From contig JALRAY010000003.1 in NCBI GenBank assembly GCA_023257955.1, positions 1-30,120 of the forward strand: 30,120 nucleotides of DNA, read 5' to 3'. Position numbers and translations under genes: made by a program. Each line of letters begins with the position of its first letter. Within the stretch, counting starts at the first letter, position 1. The DNA is from Amoebophilaceae bacterium (GTDB lineage: Bacteria > Bacteroidota > Bacteroidia > Cytophagales > Amoebophilaceae). The notes under the pieces are model-generated. The model was not told where the DNA came from and made no database searches. It saw only the letters and a program-made list of their open reading frames with translations. Below, piece by piece: positions 15,838 through 25,112 of the stretch.

Positions 15838-17628
15838 ATGCCAATGAATCTTATGCTGCAGGAAGCCATTCAGCAGGCCTTGAAAGCACTGTTTAAACTA
15901 GACTTATCTCAAGAAGCGTTTCTCTTACAACCTACGCGGAAAGAATTTGAGGGGACGCATACGTTGGTCACCTTTACGCTCGCGAAGGCTTGTCAACAAA
16001 GCCCGGAAGCAGTCGCTACTCAACTCGGCACATGGCTTCAAAAGAATACTACCCTCATTGAAAGCTTTCATACCGTAAAAGGCTTTTTAAACCTGCAGCT
16101 GAAGGATGCTATCTGGCTACAACAGTTTCATGATATTTATCATGATCCGCATTTCGGCTGCTGCAAACCTAACGGGCAAAAAATAGTCGTAGAATATTCC
16201 TCCCCTAACACCAACAAACCCCTACACTTAGGTCATCTGCGCAATAATTTCTTAGGCCATGCCATCAGCAACATCCTGCAAGCCGTCGGCTATGATGTAT
16301 ACAAAGTCAACCTGGTGAATGATAGGGGCATCCACATCTGCAAATCCATGGTAGCGTATCAACATTGGGGTAATGGGGAAACCCCACAATCATCCGACCT
16401 GAAAGGGGATCACTTGGTAGGTAAGTACTATGTGCTTTTTGATAAAGCCTACAAAGAGCAGGTAACCGCATTAATCGCTGGTGGTACTTCCTCAGAAGAA
16501 GCGGCGCAACAGGCGCCTTTATTACAAGAAGCACAAGGGCTGCTCGTGCGTTGGGAAGCGGGTGATAAAAGCGTAAGAGACTTGTGGCACACCATGAATG
16601 CGTGGGTATATGCAGGCTTTGAGGTGACCTATCAACAACTAGGCATTACCTTCGATAAAACTTATTACGAATCCGATACGTATCACTTGGGCAAGCAAAT
16701 CGTACAAGAGGGTCTAGCGGAAGGTGTTTTCTATGCGAAGCAAGATGGTTCTATCTGGGTAGACCTCACGCCAGAGGGCTTGGATAATAAGTTGCTATTA
16801 CGTACTAATGGTACTTCCGTATACATCACCCAAGATCTAGGCACGGTAGCACTGCGGCACACAGACTTTCAAGCGGACAAAATGGTATATGTCGTAGGGA
16901 ATGAGCAGGATTATCACTTCAAAGTCTTAGCGAGCATCATACACCGGTTAGGCTTGCCCTATGCGGCGGGTATCCATCACCTCTCGTATGGTATGGTTGA
17001 CTTACCTTCTGGCAAGATGAAGTCCAGGGAAGGAACGGTAGTGGATGCGGATGAGTTAATAGCAGAAATGATACAGACAGCGGAAGCACATACCCACATG
17101 CTGGGTAAAATAGAAGACTTTTCCGCCGCAGAAGCGCAACAGCTGTATCGCACGCTGGGACTCGGTGCGCTCAAATACTTCCTGCTACGGGTAGATGCCC
17201 AAAAACGATTGCTATTCGATCCCCAAGCTTCTATCGACTTTAAGGGGGATACTGGTACATTCATTCAATACACCTATGCACGGATCCAATCTGTTTTACA
17301 CAAAGCGCAGGCGCAAGGCTTATCATATCGTGACGTTCCCTTATCCCACGATATCGCCTTACATCCGCTAGCGCGTGACCTGATCGTGTTGTTAACTGCT
17401 TGCCCGGAAAAGCTACAAGAAGCTGCTAACACCTATGCTCCTTCGGTCATAGCCCAATATGCCTTAGACTTAGCGAAAGGGTATAATAAACTGTATGCCA
17501 CCTTGCCTATCTTAACGGAGGCTAACCATGCGCAACAGGTATTGCGGTTACAGCTTTCGGATCTCTTGGCCCGGACATTACAACGCATTTTGCATCTTTT
17601 AGGTATTGATACTCCTCATAGAATGTGA
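15838..17628 (+). CDS. argS: Arginyl-tRNA synthetase
   Basis: This class I synthetase charges tRNA-Arg with arginine in the cytosol. The 596 residues hold an N-terminal tRNA-recognition (Add-1) domain. The HIGH signature follows as SPNTNKPLHLGHLRNN (HLGH at 130-133). The catalytic core includes NDRG and QDLGT, with the KMSKS equivalent KMKSREG at about 393-399. The C-terminal DALR anticodon-binding domain has QYALDLAKGYNKLYATLPIL and ends LGIDTPHRM. Length is normal. ATGs at 15838, 15844 and 15853 are all possible; the first is used. uvrA follows 44 bases on, so the two may be cotranscribed. Confidence 0.96.
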   Translation: MPMNLMLQEAIQQALKALFKLDLSQEAFLLQPTRKEFEGTHTLVTFTLAKACQQSPEAVATQLGTWLQKNTTLIESFHTVKGFLNLQLKDAIWLQQFHDIYHDPHFGCCKPNGQKIVVEYSSPNTNKPLHLGHLRNNFLGHAISNILQAVGYDVYKVNLVNDRGIHICKSMVAYQHWGNGETPQSSDLKGDHLVGKYYVLFDKAYKEQVTALIAGGTSSEEAAQQAPLLQEAQGLLVRWEAGDKSVRDLWHTMNAWVYAGFEVTYQQLGITFDKTYYESDTYHLGKQIVQEGLAEGVFYAKQDGSIWVDLTPEGLDNKLLLRTNGTSVYITQDLGTVALRHTDFQADKMVYVVGNEQDYHFKVLASIIHRLGLPYAAGIHHLSYGMVDLPSGKMKSREGTVVDADELIAEMIQTAEAHTHMLGKIEDFSAAEAQQLYRTLGLGALKYFLLRVDAQKRLLFDPQASIDFKGDTGTFIQYTYARIQSVLHKAQAQGLSYRDVPLSHDIALHPLARDLIVLLTACPEKLQEAANTYAPSVIAQYALDLAKGYNKLYATLPILTEANHAQQVLRLQLSDLLARTLQRILHLLGIDTPHRM

Positions 17629-17672
17629 TAAAGGTGTAGTTTTACAGTAGAACGTGATACTAATCCAGAATA

Positions 17673-20555
17673 ATGACTATGCAACAAGAAGAAAAACTAA
17701 CAACGTCCTGCAGTACGCAGCAACAGATAGAAGTATTAGGCGCTCGGGTACATAACCTGCAAAATATTGATGTAAGCCTGCCGCGGCATCACCTACTGGT
17801 AATCACTGGCTTGAGTGGCAGCGGAAAATCATCTCTTGCTTTTGATACTATCTATGCCGAAGGCCAGCGGAGGTACATAGAAACTTTTTCCAGCTATGCA
17901 CGCTCTTTTATCAGTAACTTGGAAAGACCTGATGTAGATAAAATCAATGGATTAAGCCCTGTCATTGCTATCGATCAAAAAACCACCTCTAATAATCCGC
18001 GGTCTACCGTAGGTACCGTCACAGAAATCTATGATTACCTGCGGGTATTATTTGCTACCGTAGCAGATGCGTATTCTCCCATTAGTGGGGAGGTCATGAA
18101 GAAGCAAACCGATCAACAGATAGAAGAACATATCTTGCAAAAGTTTCCGGGCCAATCCATCGCCCTCTTCGCGCCGCTGGTAAAGGGTAGGAAAGGACAT
18201 TACCGGGAGCTTTTTCAACAGCTGTACAACAAAGGGACTTTTAGCGAAGTCCGCATAGATGGGGAGTTAAAGAACTTAGGTAAAAACTTGCAAGTAGATC
18301 GCTATAAAATCCATGACATCGAGCTGCTGGTTGATGAGGTAGTGGTGGATATCAAGGATCAAGAAAGGCTCCAAAGGTCCCTCCGTTTAGCCCTGCAACT
18401 TAGCAAAGGATCACTCCTGGTGCGCGAAAAATCAACAGGCCAACTACATTACTTCTCTACCTTTCTGATGGATCCGGCTACGGGTTTGTCGTACGATGAA
18501 CCTGCCCCTAATACATTCTCCTTTAATTCCTCATATGGCGCTTGCAAAACTTGCTCCGGGCTGGGAACGGCTTTGGTATGTAACCTAGAGGCTATTATGC
18601 CGAATAAAAAACTGAACATTGCCAAAGGGGGTATAGCCCCACTAACGTCCAAATCTCCCAGATCCATTGTGATGTATGAGATTAAAGAGTTATTCAAAGA
18701 GCATAAGGTGCCCTTTACCACGCCACTTGAGAAAATACCTAAAAAGTTACTAGATCGTATTATCTGGGGAGAGTCTGGCCAAGATGTGGATGCATTGGAT
18801 AAAGATGCTGACTATGATGAAGATGAATTCGGATTTATAGGGGTCATACCTATGATTATGCATCAAATCAAGCATGGCACGCCTAAAGAAAAATTAACAT
18901 TACAGGAAACGTATACCTCCAAAATTCAATGTCCGGATTGCAAAAGCAATCGGCTCAAACCATCCTCGCTGATATTTAAGGTAGATAATAAGCACATAAG
19001 CGAGCTAGCGCAAATGAGTTTAACAGAACTGGCTCATTTCTTCCAAGGCCTCAAGGCGAAGCTTGATGATCGCAAGCAACAAATTGCGCATGAAGTGATT
19101 GCCGAAATCTCTAAGCGCATCAACTTCTTACTGGAAGTAGGGTTGTATTACCTCAGCCTAGATAGACCTTTAACATCGCTCTCAGGTGGCGAAGCGCAAC
19201 GCATACGACTAGCCAAGCAGATAGGGACTCAACTGCGGGGTATTCTCTATATTTTTGATGAACCTAGCATAGGTCTGCATCAGCGGGATAATGCCAAGCT
19301 GATACAAGCGTTGCAAGCGCTGCGGGATCTTGGTAACTCTGTAATGGTCGTAGAACATGATAAGGATATCATGCTGCAATCCGATTATATCATAGACTTT
19401 GGTCCTGGTGCGGGCAAATATGGGGGCAAGATCATAGCCGCAGGGAGTCCTTCCGAGTTTTTACAGCAAGAGGGCATTACAGCTGATTTCTTATCACAAC
19501 GCCGTGCGATAGAGATTCCTGCAGTCCGTAGAAAAGGCACGGGCACAGAACTGACTTTGGTGGGATGTACAGGCAACAACCTCAAAGACGTCACTTTGCG
19601 ACTACCTCTCGGTAAATTGATCTGTATCACGGGTGTATCGGGTAGTGGCAAGTCTACGCTCATTCACCAGACCTTATATCCTCTCTTGCAAAATCACTTA
19701 CATAAGGCGACTACTAACCCGCTTCCGCACAAAAGCATAACGGGCTTGGAGTATATAGATAAGGTCATTGAAATAGATCAAAAGCCGATCGGCAAGACGC
19801 CTCGTTCTAACCCGGCTACTTATACGAATGTATTTACCCATATTCGTTCCTTGTTTTCACAACTCCCAGAATCGAAGATCCGAAACTATCAGCCGGGTAG
19901 GTTTTCCTTTAATGTAGTAGGAGGGAGGTGTGAAAATTGCAAAGGGGGCGGTAGCTGCGTCATTGAAATGGAGTTTCTGCCAGATGTATGTGTGCCGTGC
20001 GAAAAATGCCAAGGCAAACGTTACAACCGGGAAACGTTACAAGTCTACTACAAAGGTAAAAATATCTTCGACGTCCTCGATATGACCATAAGCAATGCCG
20101 TTACCTTTTTTGAGAAGCACCCTCCCATTCATAAGATATTAAAAATTTTAGAGGAAGTAGGACTCGGTTATTTGACTATAGGGCAATCTTCTACGACCCT
20201 CTCTGGTGGCGAAGCGCAACGTGTAAAATTGGCTACGGAGTTAGCTAAAAGAGACACCGGTAAAACACTGTACATCCTGGATGAACCTACCACAGGCTTA
20301 CACTTTCAAGATATTCAGCACCTGCTGAATGTATTAAACCGCCTAACAGATAAAGGCAATACTGTCGTGATTGTAGAACATAACATGGATATCATCAAAG
20401 TAGTGGATCATATCATCGATATAGGGCCAGAAGGCGGTGATCAAGGGGGAGAAATATTGATTACTGGTACCCCTGAGGAAGTGATACAGCATGCTAGTAG
20501 TCATACAGCGCAGTTTCTGAAGCTTGAATTAACTCAAGGCGTGCATACAAGTTAG
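17673..20555 (+). CDS. uvrA: Excinuclease ABC subunit A
   Basis: UvrA is the damage-sensing ATPase of nucleotide excision repair and loads UvrB on DNA. The 960 residues contain two ABC ATPase units. The first has Walker A GLSGSGKSS (about 46-54), the zinc pair CKTC/CPDC, LSGGEAQRIRL and IFDEPSIGLH. The second has GVSGSGKST (about 653), the zinc module CENCKGGG...CEKCQGKRYN, LSGGEAQRVKLA and ILDEPTTGLH, with a conserved VVEHNMD. All motifs are present and length is typical. uvrB and uvrC are not in the window. Confidence 0.97.
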   Translation: MTMQQEEKLTTSCSTQQQIEVLGARVHNLQNIDVSLPRHHLLVITGLSGSGKSSLAFDTIYAEGQRRYIETFSSYARSFISNLERPDVDKINGLSPVIAIDQKTTSNNPRSTVGTVTEIYDYLRVLFATVADAYSPISGEVMKKQTDQQIEEHILQKFPGQSIALFAPLVKGRKGHYRELFQQLYNKGTFSEVRIDGELKNLGKNLQVDRYKIHDIELLVDEVVVDIKDQERLQRSLRLALQLSKGSLLVREKSTGQLHYFSTFLMDPATGLSYDEPAPNTFSFNSSYGACKTCSGLGTALVCNLEAIMPNKKLNIAKGGIAPLTSKSPRSIVMYEIKELFKEHKVPFTTPLEKIPKKLLDRIIWGESGQDVDALDKDADYDEDEFGFIGVIPMIMHQIKHGTPKEKLTLQETYTSKIQCPDCKSNRLKPSSLIFKVDNKHISELAQMSLTELAHFFQGLKAKLDDRKQQIAHEVIAEISKRINFLLEVGLYYLSLDRPLTSLSGGEAQRIRLAKQIGTQLRGILYIFDEPSIGLHQRDNAKLIQALQALRDLGNSVMVVEHDKDIMLQSDYIIDFGPGAGKYGGKIIAAGSPSEFLQQEGITADFLSQRRAIEIPAVRRKGTGTELTLVGCTGNNLKDVTLRLPLGKLICITGVSGSGKSTLIHQTLYPLLQNHLHKATTNPLPHKSITGLEYIDKVIEIDQKPIGKTPRSNPATYTNVFTHIRSLFSQLPESKIRNYQPGRFSFNVVGGRCENCKGGGSCVIEMEFLPDVCVPCEKCQGKRYNRETLQVYYKGKNIFDVLDMTISNAVTFFEKHPPIHKILKILEEVGLGYLTIGQSSTTLSGGEAQRVKLATELAKRDTGKTLYILDEPTTGLHFQDIQHLLNVLNRLTDKGNTVVIVEHNMDIIKVVDHIIDIGPEGGDQGGEILITGTPEEVIQHASSHTAQFLKLELTQGVHTS

Positions 20556-20655
20556 ATGCCCCAAACAACGGTCTTTCCTTGCCAGTGGATTTATGATTTT
20601 AAACAATTTTAAGATACAGGTAATAAAAGTTTATGGATTTAAAGGTAAAGTTTAC

Positions 20656-20663
20656 TAACTTCG
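20656..20663 (+). promoter_or_regulatory. Weak -7-like box before rpsF
   Basis: TAACTTCG differs by one base from TAnnTTTG and lies about 32 bases before the rpsF ATG, in a 139-base AT-rich gap after uvrA. It is the best candidate for the start of the ribosomal transcript, but the match is weak. Confidence 0.3.
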
Positions 20664-20694
20664 TCCTCGTTCCGATTATCTTCATTAATACAAT

Positions 20695-21138
20695 ATGAGT
20701 TCAAACTTAGAAACCCCCACATTAAAGCTTTACGAAACAGTGTTTGTATTAACGCCAGTTTTAACCAATGAGCAAACGGCAAGCACTGTTCAAAAGTTCA
20801 AAGACTTTCTTGCTAAAGTAGGCGCAGATATAGTGTATGAAAAAGAGATCGGCTTACAAAAATTAGCTTACCCTATACAGCATAAAACAACGGGCTTTTA
20901 CCAGCTTTTCGAATTCCGCGCTATGCCTAGTGTGCTCATAGAATTGGAGCGCGCTTACCGCCAAGACGAATCGGTGATGCGTTTTTTAACCTGTGAGCTT
21001 AATAAGCATGCTATTGCCTATAACAAAAAGCAAAGAGCACATGCTGCAGCTCCTTCACATGCTGCTCATGCTGATGATGAAATTAGTCAACCAGTTGAAG
21101 TAGTATCCATTCCTGAATCCCCAGAAGTACACGCATAG
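20695..21138 (+). CDS. rpsF: 30S ribosomal protein S6
   Basis: S6 binds 16S rRNA as a dimer with S18 at the platform of the small subunit. The 147 residues start with the usual YETVFVLTPVLTNEQ strand-helix, then the KEIGLQKLAYPIQHKTTGFYQLFEF region and an RAYRQDESVMRFLT helix. An Ala/His-rich, then acidic, tail (from about 115) extends the protein beyond the roughly 95-110-residue core. It is first in the rpsF-rpsR-rplI cluster, with rpsR 11 bases on. Confidence 0.95.
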   Translation: MSSNLETPTLKLYETVFVLTPVLTNEQTASTVQKFKDFLAKVGADIVYEKEIGLQKLAYPIQHKTTGFYQLFEFRAMPSVLIELERAYRQDESVMRFLTCELNKHAIAYNKKQRAHAAAPSHAAHADDEISQPVEVVSIPESPEVHA

Positions 21139-21149
21139 ATAATTCTCAT

Positions 21150-21410
21150 ATGACTAATAATGTATTCAGTAAATACTTAAACAATAAAAAGCATAGCCAA
21201 AAGAAATATTGTAGGTTTAAAAAGTTTGGTATCAAGTATATAGATTATAAGAATGCAGATTTCCTACTCAGATTCCTTAATCCGCAAGGGAAAATATTGC
21301 CTCGTAGACTTTCTGGGAATAGTCTCAAATATCAGAAGAAGGTGGCACAAGCTATCAAACGGGCTAGGCACCTGGCCTTGTTGCCGTATGTGACTGATAA
21401 TCTGAAGTAA
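21150..21410 (+). CDS. rpsR: 30S ribosomal protein S18
   Basis: S18 pairs with S6 on the small-subunit platform. The 86 residues show the family core: KKYCRFKKFGIKYIDYKNADFLLRFLNPQGKILPRR, then a T/S-G-N-S-x-K-Y-Q-K-K-V-A-x-A-I-K-R-A-R-H-L-A-L-L-P helix. The N-terminal extension is short and basic. It lies between rpsF and rplI with small gaps, consistent with one operon. Confidence 0.95.
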   Translation: MTNNVFSKYLNNKKHSQKKYCRFKKFGIKYIDYKNADFLLRFLNPQGKILPRRLSGNSLKYQKKVAQAIKRARHLALLPYVTDNLK

Positions 21411-21430
21411 CTAATAGCAATCAATAGAAG

Positions 21431-21889
21431 ATGGAAATAATACTAAAACAAGAAGTCAAAGGCTTGGGTTATAAAAATGAATTAGTTACAGTAGTTCCTG
21501 GTTATGCTAGGAATTACCTCATCCCTCAAGGGATTGCATTAGTTGCTAATAGCGTTAATAAAAAAATAGCTTTAGAGAATATTAAACAGTCCGCACATAA
21601 AGTGGCTAAGCATAAGCAGGATGCGGTGGCTTTGGCTGATAAACTAAGTCAGTTTACATTGCCGCTTAGTGTTAAAGCTGCAGATAATGGTAAAATTTTT
21701 GGTGCTATTACTGCTTTACAGCTTGTTGAAGTATTGCGAGTGCAAACGGGATATATAGCAGATCGCAGGGATATTAGTTTTCAATATCCTATCAAGACTT
21801 TAGGTTTTCATAAAGCTATGGTGCGATTGCATAAAGATGTGGTAGCTACTATTCAAATAAATGTAGTCGCGGAGGAAGCGCATCAATAG
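21431..21889 (+). CDS. rplI: 50S ribosomal protein L9
   Basis: L9 binds 23S rRNA at the base of the L1 stalk and helps keep frame. The 152 residues start MEIILKQEVKGLGYKNELVTV, then the signature GYARNYLIPQGIA, a long connecting helix and a C-terminal domain with GKIFGAIT. Length is normal. It is the last gene of the rpsF cluster and lies only 44 bases before rplC, an unusual join. Confidence 0.96.
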   Translation: MEIILKQEVKGLGYKNELVTVVPGYARNYLIPQGIALVANSVNKKIALENIKQSAHKVAKHKQDAVALADKLSQFTLPLSVKAADNGKIFGAITALQLVEVLRVQTGYIADRRDISFQYPIKTLGFHKAMVRLHKDVVATIQINVVAEEAHQ

Positions 21890-21933
21890 AGCTTAATAAT
21901 AGTAATCTATATTTTATATAAAAACAATTCACA

Positions 21934-22566
21934 GTGATCGGAATCATAAGTAAAAAAATTGGGATGACAACGCGCTATAACGAGAAAGGGTATAGTACGC
22001 CTTGTACTGTATTACGTGTAGATCCTTGTGTGGTCACTCAAGTTAAAGAAACCAATAAAGATGGCTATTGTGCTGTGCAGTTGGGTTTTGATGATAAAAA
22101 AGATAAACATACCGCGAAGCCCTTATTAGGGCATTTTAAAAACGCTCAAACTGTTCCTAAGAGAAGGCTCGTAGAGTTTAGAGACTTTATTCAAGATTTT
22201 AATAAAACTGTTACGCTTGGGGATTGTATCTCTGTGCAAGATATTTTTGAAGAAGGTGATTATGTAGATGCGATCGGGGTGAGTAAAGGTAAAGGCTTTC
22301 AGGGCGTAGTGAAACGACATGGATTTAGTGGGGTAGGTGGCAGAACGCATGGACAGCACAATAGAGAACGGGCTCCAGGGGCTATAGGTGCTTGTTCATA
22401 CCCATCTCGGGTATTTAAAGGTATGCGCATGGCAGGTAGAATGGGGAATGATAGGGTGAAAATAATGAACTTGCGTGTGCTTAAGCTATTGCCTGATCAG
22501 AATATGATTGTGGTGAGTGGTTCTGTGCCGGGGGCAAAAAATGGATACGTTATTTTAGAAAAATAA
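21934..22566 (+). CDS. rplC: 50S ribosomal protein L3, GTG start
   Basis: L3 is an early 50S assembly protein near the peptidyl transferase centre. The 210 residues begin at GTG 21934 with the canonical MIGIISKKIGMT; no ATG fits upstream, so GTG is the start. The signature HGFSGVGGRTHGQHNRERAPG and the GMRMAGRMGNDRVK loop that reaches the catalytic centre are present. It heads the S10-type block here because rpsJ is missing in front of it. rplD starts 2 bases after its stop. Confidence 0.95.
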   Translation: MIGIISKKIGMTTRYNEKGYSTPCTVLRVDPCVVTQVKETNKDGYCAVQLGFDDKKDKHTAKPLLGHFKNAQTVPKRRLVEFRDFIQDFNKTVTLGDCISVQDIFEEGDYVDAIGVSKGKGFQGVVKRHGFSGVGGRTHGQHNRERAPGAIGACSYPSRVFKGMRMAGRMGNDRVKIMNLRVLKLLPDQNMIVVSGSVPGAKNGYVILEK

Positions 22567-22568
22567 TT

Positions 22569-23204
22569 ATGGAATTGTCTGTAATACAACATACAGGAGA
22601 AGATACAGGTAAAAAGGTTACCTTGGCTCAGGATATATTTGACATTGTCCCCAATGATCATGCTATTTATATGGATATTAAACATATCTTAGCTAATAAA
22701 CGTCAAGGCACGCATAAAACTAAAGAGCGTGGGGAGGTGGTAGGTTCTACGAGAAAGATAAAAAAACAAAAAGGTACGGGGGGCGCACGGGCAGGAAGTG
22801 TTAGGTCTCCTTTATTTAAGGGTGGCGGTCGCGTATTTGGTCCTAGGCCAAAAGATTATGGGTTTAAAATCAACAAAAAGCTTAAACAATTAGCCAAAAA
22901 GTCCGCTTTAACCTATAAAGCACAGAAAGGAGGGATTGCTATACTGGAGGATTTTGTGTTTGATCAGCCTAAAACCAAAGCGTATGTAGAGATGTTAAAT
23001 CGATTGCAGCTTGAGGGAAAAAAAACGGTATTTGTGTTGCCTGCTGTTGATAAAAACATCATATTAGCTAGTAGAAATATCTCCAGGGCTAAAGTTATGC
23101 TAGTAGATCAAATCAATACCTTAGATGTGTTACATGCGCACAAGTTATTAATCAGTGAAACTGCTTTAGAAAAATTAACTCACCATTTTATACCATCTCC
23201 ATGA
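22569..23204 (+). CDS. rplD: 50S ribosomal protein L4
   Basis: L4 is an assembly protein lining the peptide exit tunnel. The 211 residues hold the family blocks: NKRQGTHKTKERGEV, the tunnel loop around KKQKGTGGARAGSVRSPLFKGGG, and GPRPKDYGFKINKKLKQLAKKSAL. In E. coli L4 represses its own operon; whether it does so here cannot be seen. Its stop overlaps the rplW start by four bases (ATGA). Confidence 0.95.
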   Translation: MELSVIQHTGEDTGKKVTLAQDIFDIVPNDHAIYMDIKHILANKRQGTHKTKERGEVVGSTRKIKKQKGTGGARAGSVRSPLFKGGGRVFGPRPKDYGFKINKKLKQLAKKSALTYKAQKGGIAILEDFVFDQPKTKAYVEMLNRLQLEGKKTVFVLPAVDKNIILASRNISRAKVMLVDQINTLDVLHAHKLLISETALEKLTHHFIPSP

Positions 23205-23491
23205 TAGACATTTTGCAAAAACCTTTAATCACCGAGAAAGTAACAAAAGCTAATGATAAAGGAGTATATGGGTTTATTGTCAATAATAAGGCGAATAAAA
23301 TCGATATCCAGAAAGCAGTAGAACGTTTCTATAATGTTACTGTGGCAAGTGTGAACACCATGCGTTATGCAGGTAAAAAGAAAGTAAGGTATACCAAGAC
23401 AAGTATCAATAGAGGTAAGACTGCTTCTTATAAAAAAGCTTTAGTGACTTTACGACCTGGTAATGTGATTGATTTTTATGATACTATGTAA
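23201..23491 (+). CDS. rplW: 50S ribosomal protein L23
   Basis: L23 sits at the tunnel exit and docks trigger factor and SRP. The 96 residues read ILQKPLITEKVTKAN, VNNKANKIDIQKAVERFYNVTV and a basic KKKVRYTKTSINRGK loop, all typical. It overlaps rplD by ATGA. Unlike the usual tight spacing, 144 bases containing a dispersed 30-bp repeat separate it from rplB. Confidence 0.95.
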   Translation: MIDILQKPLITEKVTKANDKGVYGFIVNNKANKIDIQKAVERFYNVTVASVNTMRYAGKKKVRYTKTSINRGKTASYKKALVTLRPGNVIDFYDTM

Positions 23492-23511
23492 CTCAGGTAT
23501 TATCAATAGGG

Positions 23512-23541
23512 GTTCTTCCGAAACTTGAAATTATAGCCTTA
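23512..23541. repeat. 30-bp dispersed repeat, copy 2, inside the ribosomal operon
   Basis: It begins GTTCTTCCGAAAC and ends TTATAGCCTTA, matching 27 of 30 bases of 11352-11381. It lies between rplW and rplB, where ribosomal operons normally have little space. Confidence 0.7.
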
Positions 23542-23598
23542 TTATCAACAAGAACGCATGTCTTATAAGGGATGCAGAAGACTTTCGCAACAATCCTA

Positions 23599-23606
23599 TA
23601 TTTTTG
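23599..23606 (+). promoter_or_regulatory. Putative -7 box before rplB
   Basis: TATTTTTG fits TAnnTTTG and ends 29 bases before the rplB ATG. Together with the 144-base gap it suggests a secondary promoter for rplB onward. A -33 TTG is not evident. Confidence 0.35.
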
Positions 23607-23635
23607 TAGCGCTTAATATCAGTATATAACCATTT

Positions 23636-24460
23636 ATGGCAGTCAAGAAAATAAAACCACTCACCCCGGGGCAAAGATCTAGGGTAGCCCCTGATTTTTC
23701 AATACTCAGTAAGAAAAAGCCTGAGCGTTCTCTTTTGCTCCCAGTCAAAAAATCAGGCGGAAGAAATAATACAGGTAAGATGACTATGCGTTATATCGGA
23801 GGAGGTCATAAGAAGCGCATGCGGATAATTGATTTTAAAAGGAAAAAACATAATATCCCTGCCATTGTTCACTCCATCGAATACGATCCTTTACGTACTG
23901 CGCATATTGCATTATTACATTATGTAGATGGTGCTAAAGCCTATATTATAGCCCCGGAAGGTTTGAAAGTTGGAGCTAAAGTGCTTTCAGGAACAGATAT
24001 TACATTTGATGTAGGGAATGCTATGCCATTGAAGACAATGCCTACAGGTACTGTTGTTCATAACATAGAGTTACATCCTGGCAGAGGTGCTTCTATGGCT
24101 AGAAGCGCTGGTACATATGCAAGGCTGCTCGCTAAAACAGAAAAATATGTAACCCTCAAATTACCTTCAGGAGAAATGCGAGAAGTATTGGGTGAATGTA
24201 TGGCAACCATTGGTGCTGTCATCAATAGTGATCATAACAATGTGGTTATAGGTAAGGCGGGTAGAAATCGTTGGTTAGGAATTCGGCCAAGAACGCGAGG
24301 TGTAGCCATGAACCCTGTAGATCATCCTATGGGAGGTGGGGAAGGGAAAGCATCCGGAGGACATCCTAGATCTGTACAAGGATTATATACTAAAGGTAAA
24401 AAGACAAGAAACCGTAATAAATATTCTAAACACCATATCCTCAAAAGAAGACAAAAATAA
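23636..24460 (+). CDS. rplB: 50S ribosomal protein L2
   Basis: L2 is needed for subunit joining and peptidyl transferase activity. The 274 residues include the RNA-binding part with GGRNNTGKMTMRYIGGGHKK, the ATIGAVINSDHNN region and the signature PVDHPMGGGEGKASGGHP with its conserved His. The basic C-terminus is complete. Its stop overlaps the rpsS start by one base (TAATG). Confidence 0.97.
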   Translation: MAVKKIKPLTPGQRSRVAPDFSILSKKKPERSLLLPVKKSGGRNNTGKMTMRYIGGGHKKRMRIIDFKRKKHNIPAIVHSIEYDPLRTAHIALLHYVDGAKAYIIAPEGLKVGAKVLSGTDITFDVGNAMPLKTMPTGTVVHNIELHPGRGASMARSAGTYARLLAKTEKYVTLKLPSGEMREVLGECMATIGAVINSDHNNVVIGKAGRNRWLGIRPRTRGVAMNPVDHPMGGGEGKASGGHPRSVQGLYTKGKKTRNRNKYSKHHILKRRQK

Positions 24461-24732
24461 TGCCTAGATCTATTAAAAAAGGACCATATGTAGCGCATCA
24501 TTTACAAAAGAAAGTAGATGTGGCCAATGAAGCGAATAGTAAAAGTACCATTAAGACTTGGTCTAGGCGATCTACTGTTACCCCCGACTTTATTGGTAAG
24601 ACCTTTGCTGTGCATAATGGTAAAAAATTTATTCCCGTATTTATCACCGAAAATATGGTAGGTCATAAACTAGGAGAGTTTTCCCCCACAAGAACCTTTA
24701 AAGGACATACGCAGAAAAATAAAAAGAAATAA
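24460..24732 (+). CDS. rpsS: 30S ribosomal protein S19
   Basis: S19 forms a head complex with S13 near the A-site tRNA. The 90 residues start MPRSIKKGPYVAHHL and contain IKTWSRRSTVTPDFIGKTFAVHNGKKFIPV and the signature MVGHKLGEFSPTRTFKGH. Size is normal. It is tightly packed between rplB and rplV. Confidence 0.96.
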   Translation: MPRSIKKGPYVAHHLQKKVDVANEANSKSTIKTWSRRSTVTPDFIGKTFAVHNGKKFIPVFITENMVGHKLGEFSPTRTFKGHTQKNKKK

Positions 24733-24734
24733 TT

Positions 24735-25112
24735 ATGGAGGCTGTCGCTAAATTAAAAAAATCTTTCATTGCTCCTCGTAAGATGAGACTTATGGCTGAT
24801 GTAATTAGAGGGATGCAAGTCAACACGGCATTAGCTATTCTAAAAACAGAACCTAAAAAATGCGCTATACATATCGAAAAGTTATTACTCTCTGCGATAG
24901 CTAATTGGCAAGCCCTAAATCCTTCCATTGCCTTGGAAACAGCACAGTTGTATGTAAAAACTATATACGTAGATGGGGCTAGTATGCTTAAACGTATTAT
25001 GCCTGCCCCGCAAGGGCGGGCCAATAGAATTAGAAAAAGATTTAATCATGTTACAATTGTTGTAGACAATAATGTTGTTGTTAAGGGAAAAGAAAAGCAT
25101 AATGATCAGTAA
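24735..25112 (+). CDS. rplV: 50S ribosomal protein L22
   Basis: L22 lines the exit tunnel with L4. The 125 residues include SFIAPRKMRLMADVIRG at the start and the signature region KTIYVDGASMLKRIMPAPQGRANRIRKR, the tunnel hairpin. The end is a short basic tail. A 119-base gap before rpsC breaks the otherwise tight packing; it carries a 12-base palindrome (TGCAGTGCTGCA, 25138-25149) of unknown role. Confidence 0.95.
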   Translation: MEAVAKLKKSFIAPRKMRLMADVIRGMQVNTALAILKTEPKKCAIHIEKLLLSAIANWQALNPSIALETAQLYVKTIYVDGASMLKRIMPAPQGRANRIRKRFNHVTIVVDNNVVVKGKEKHNDQ

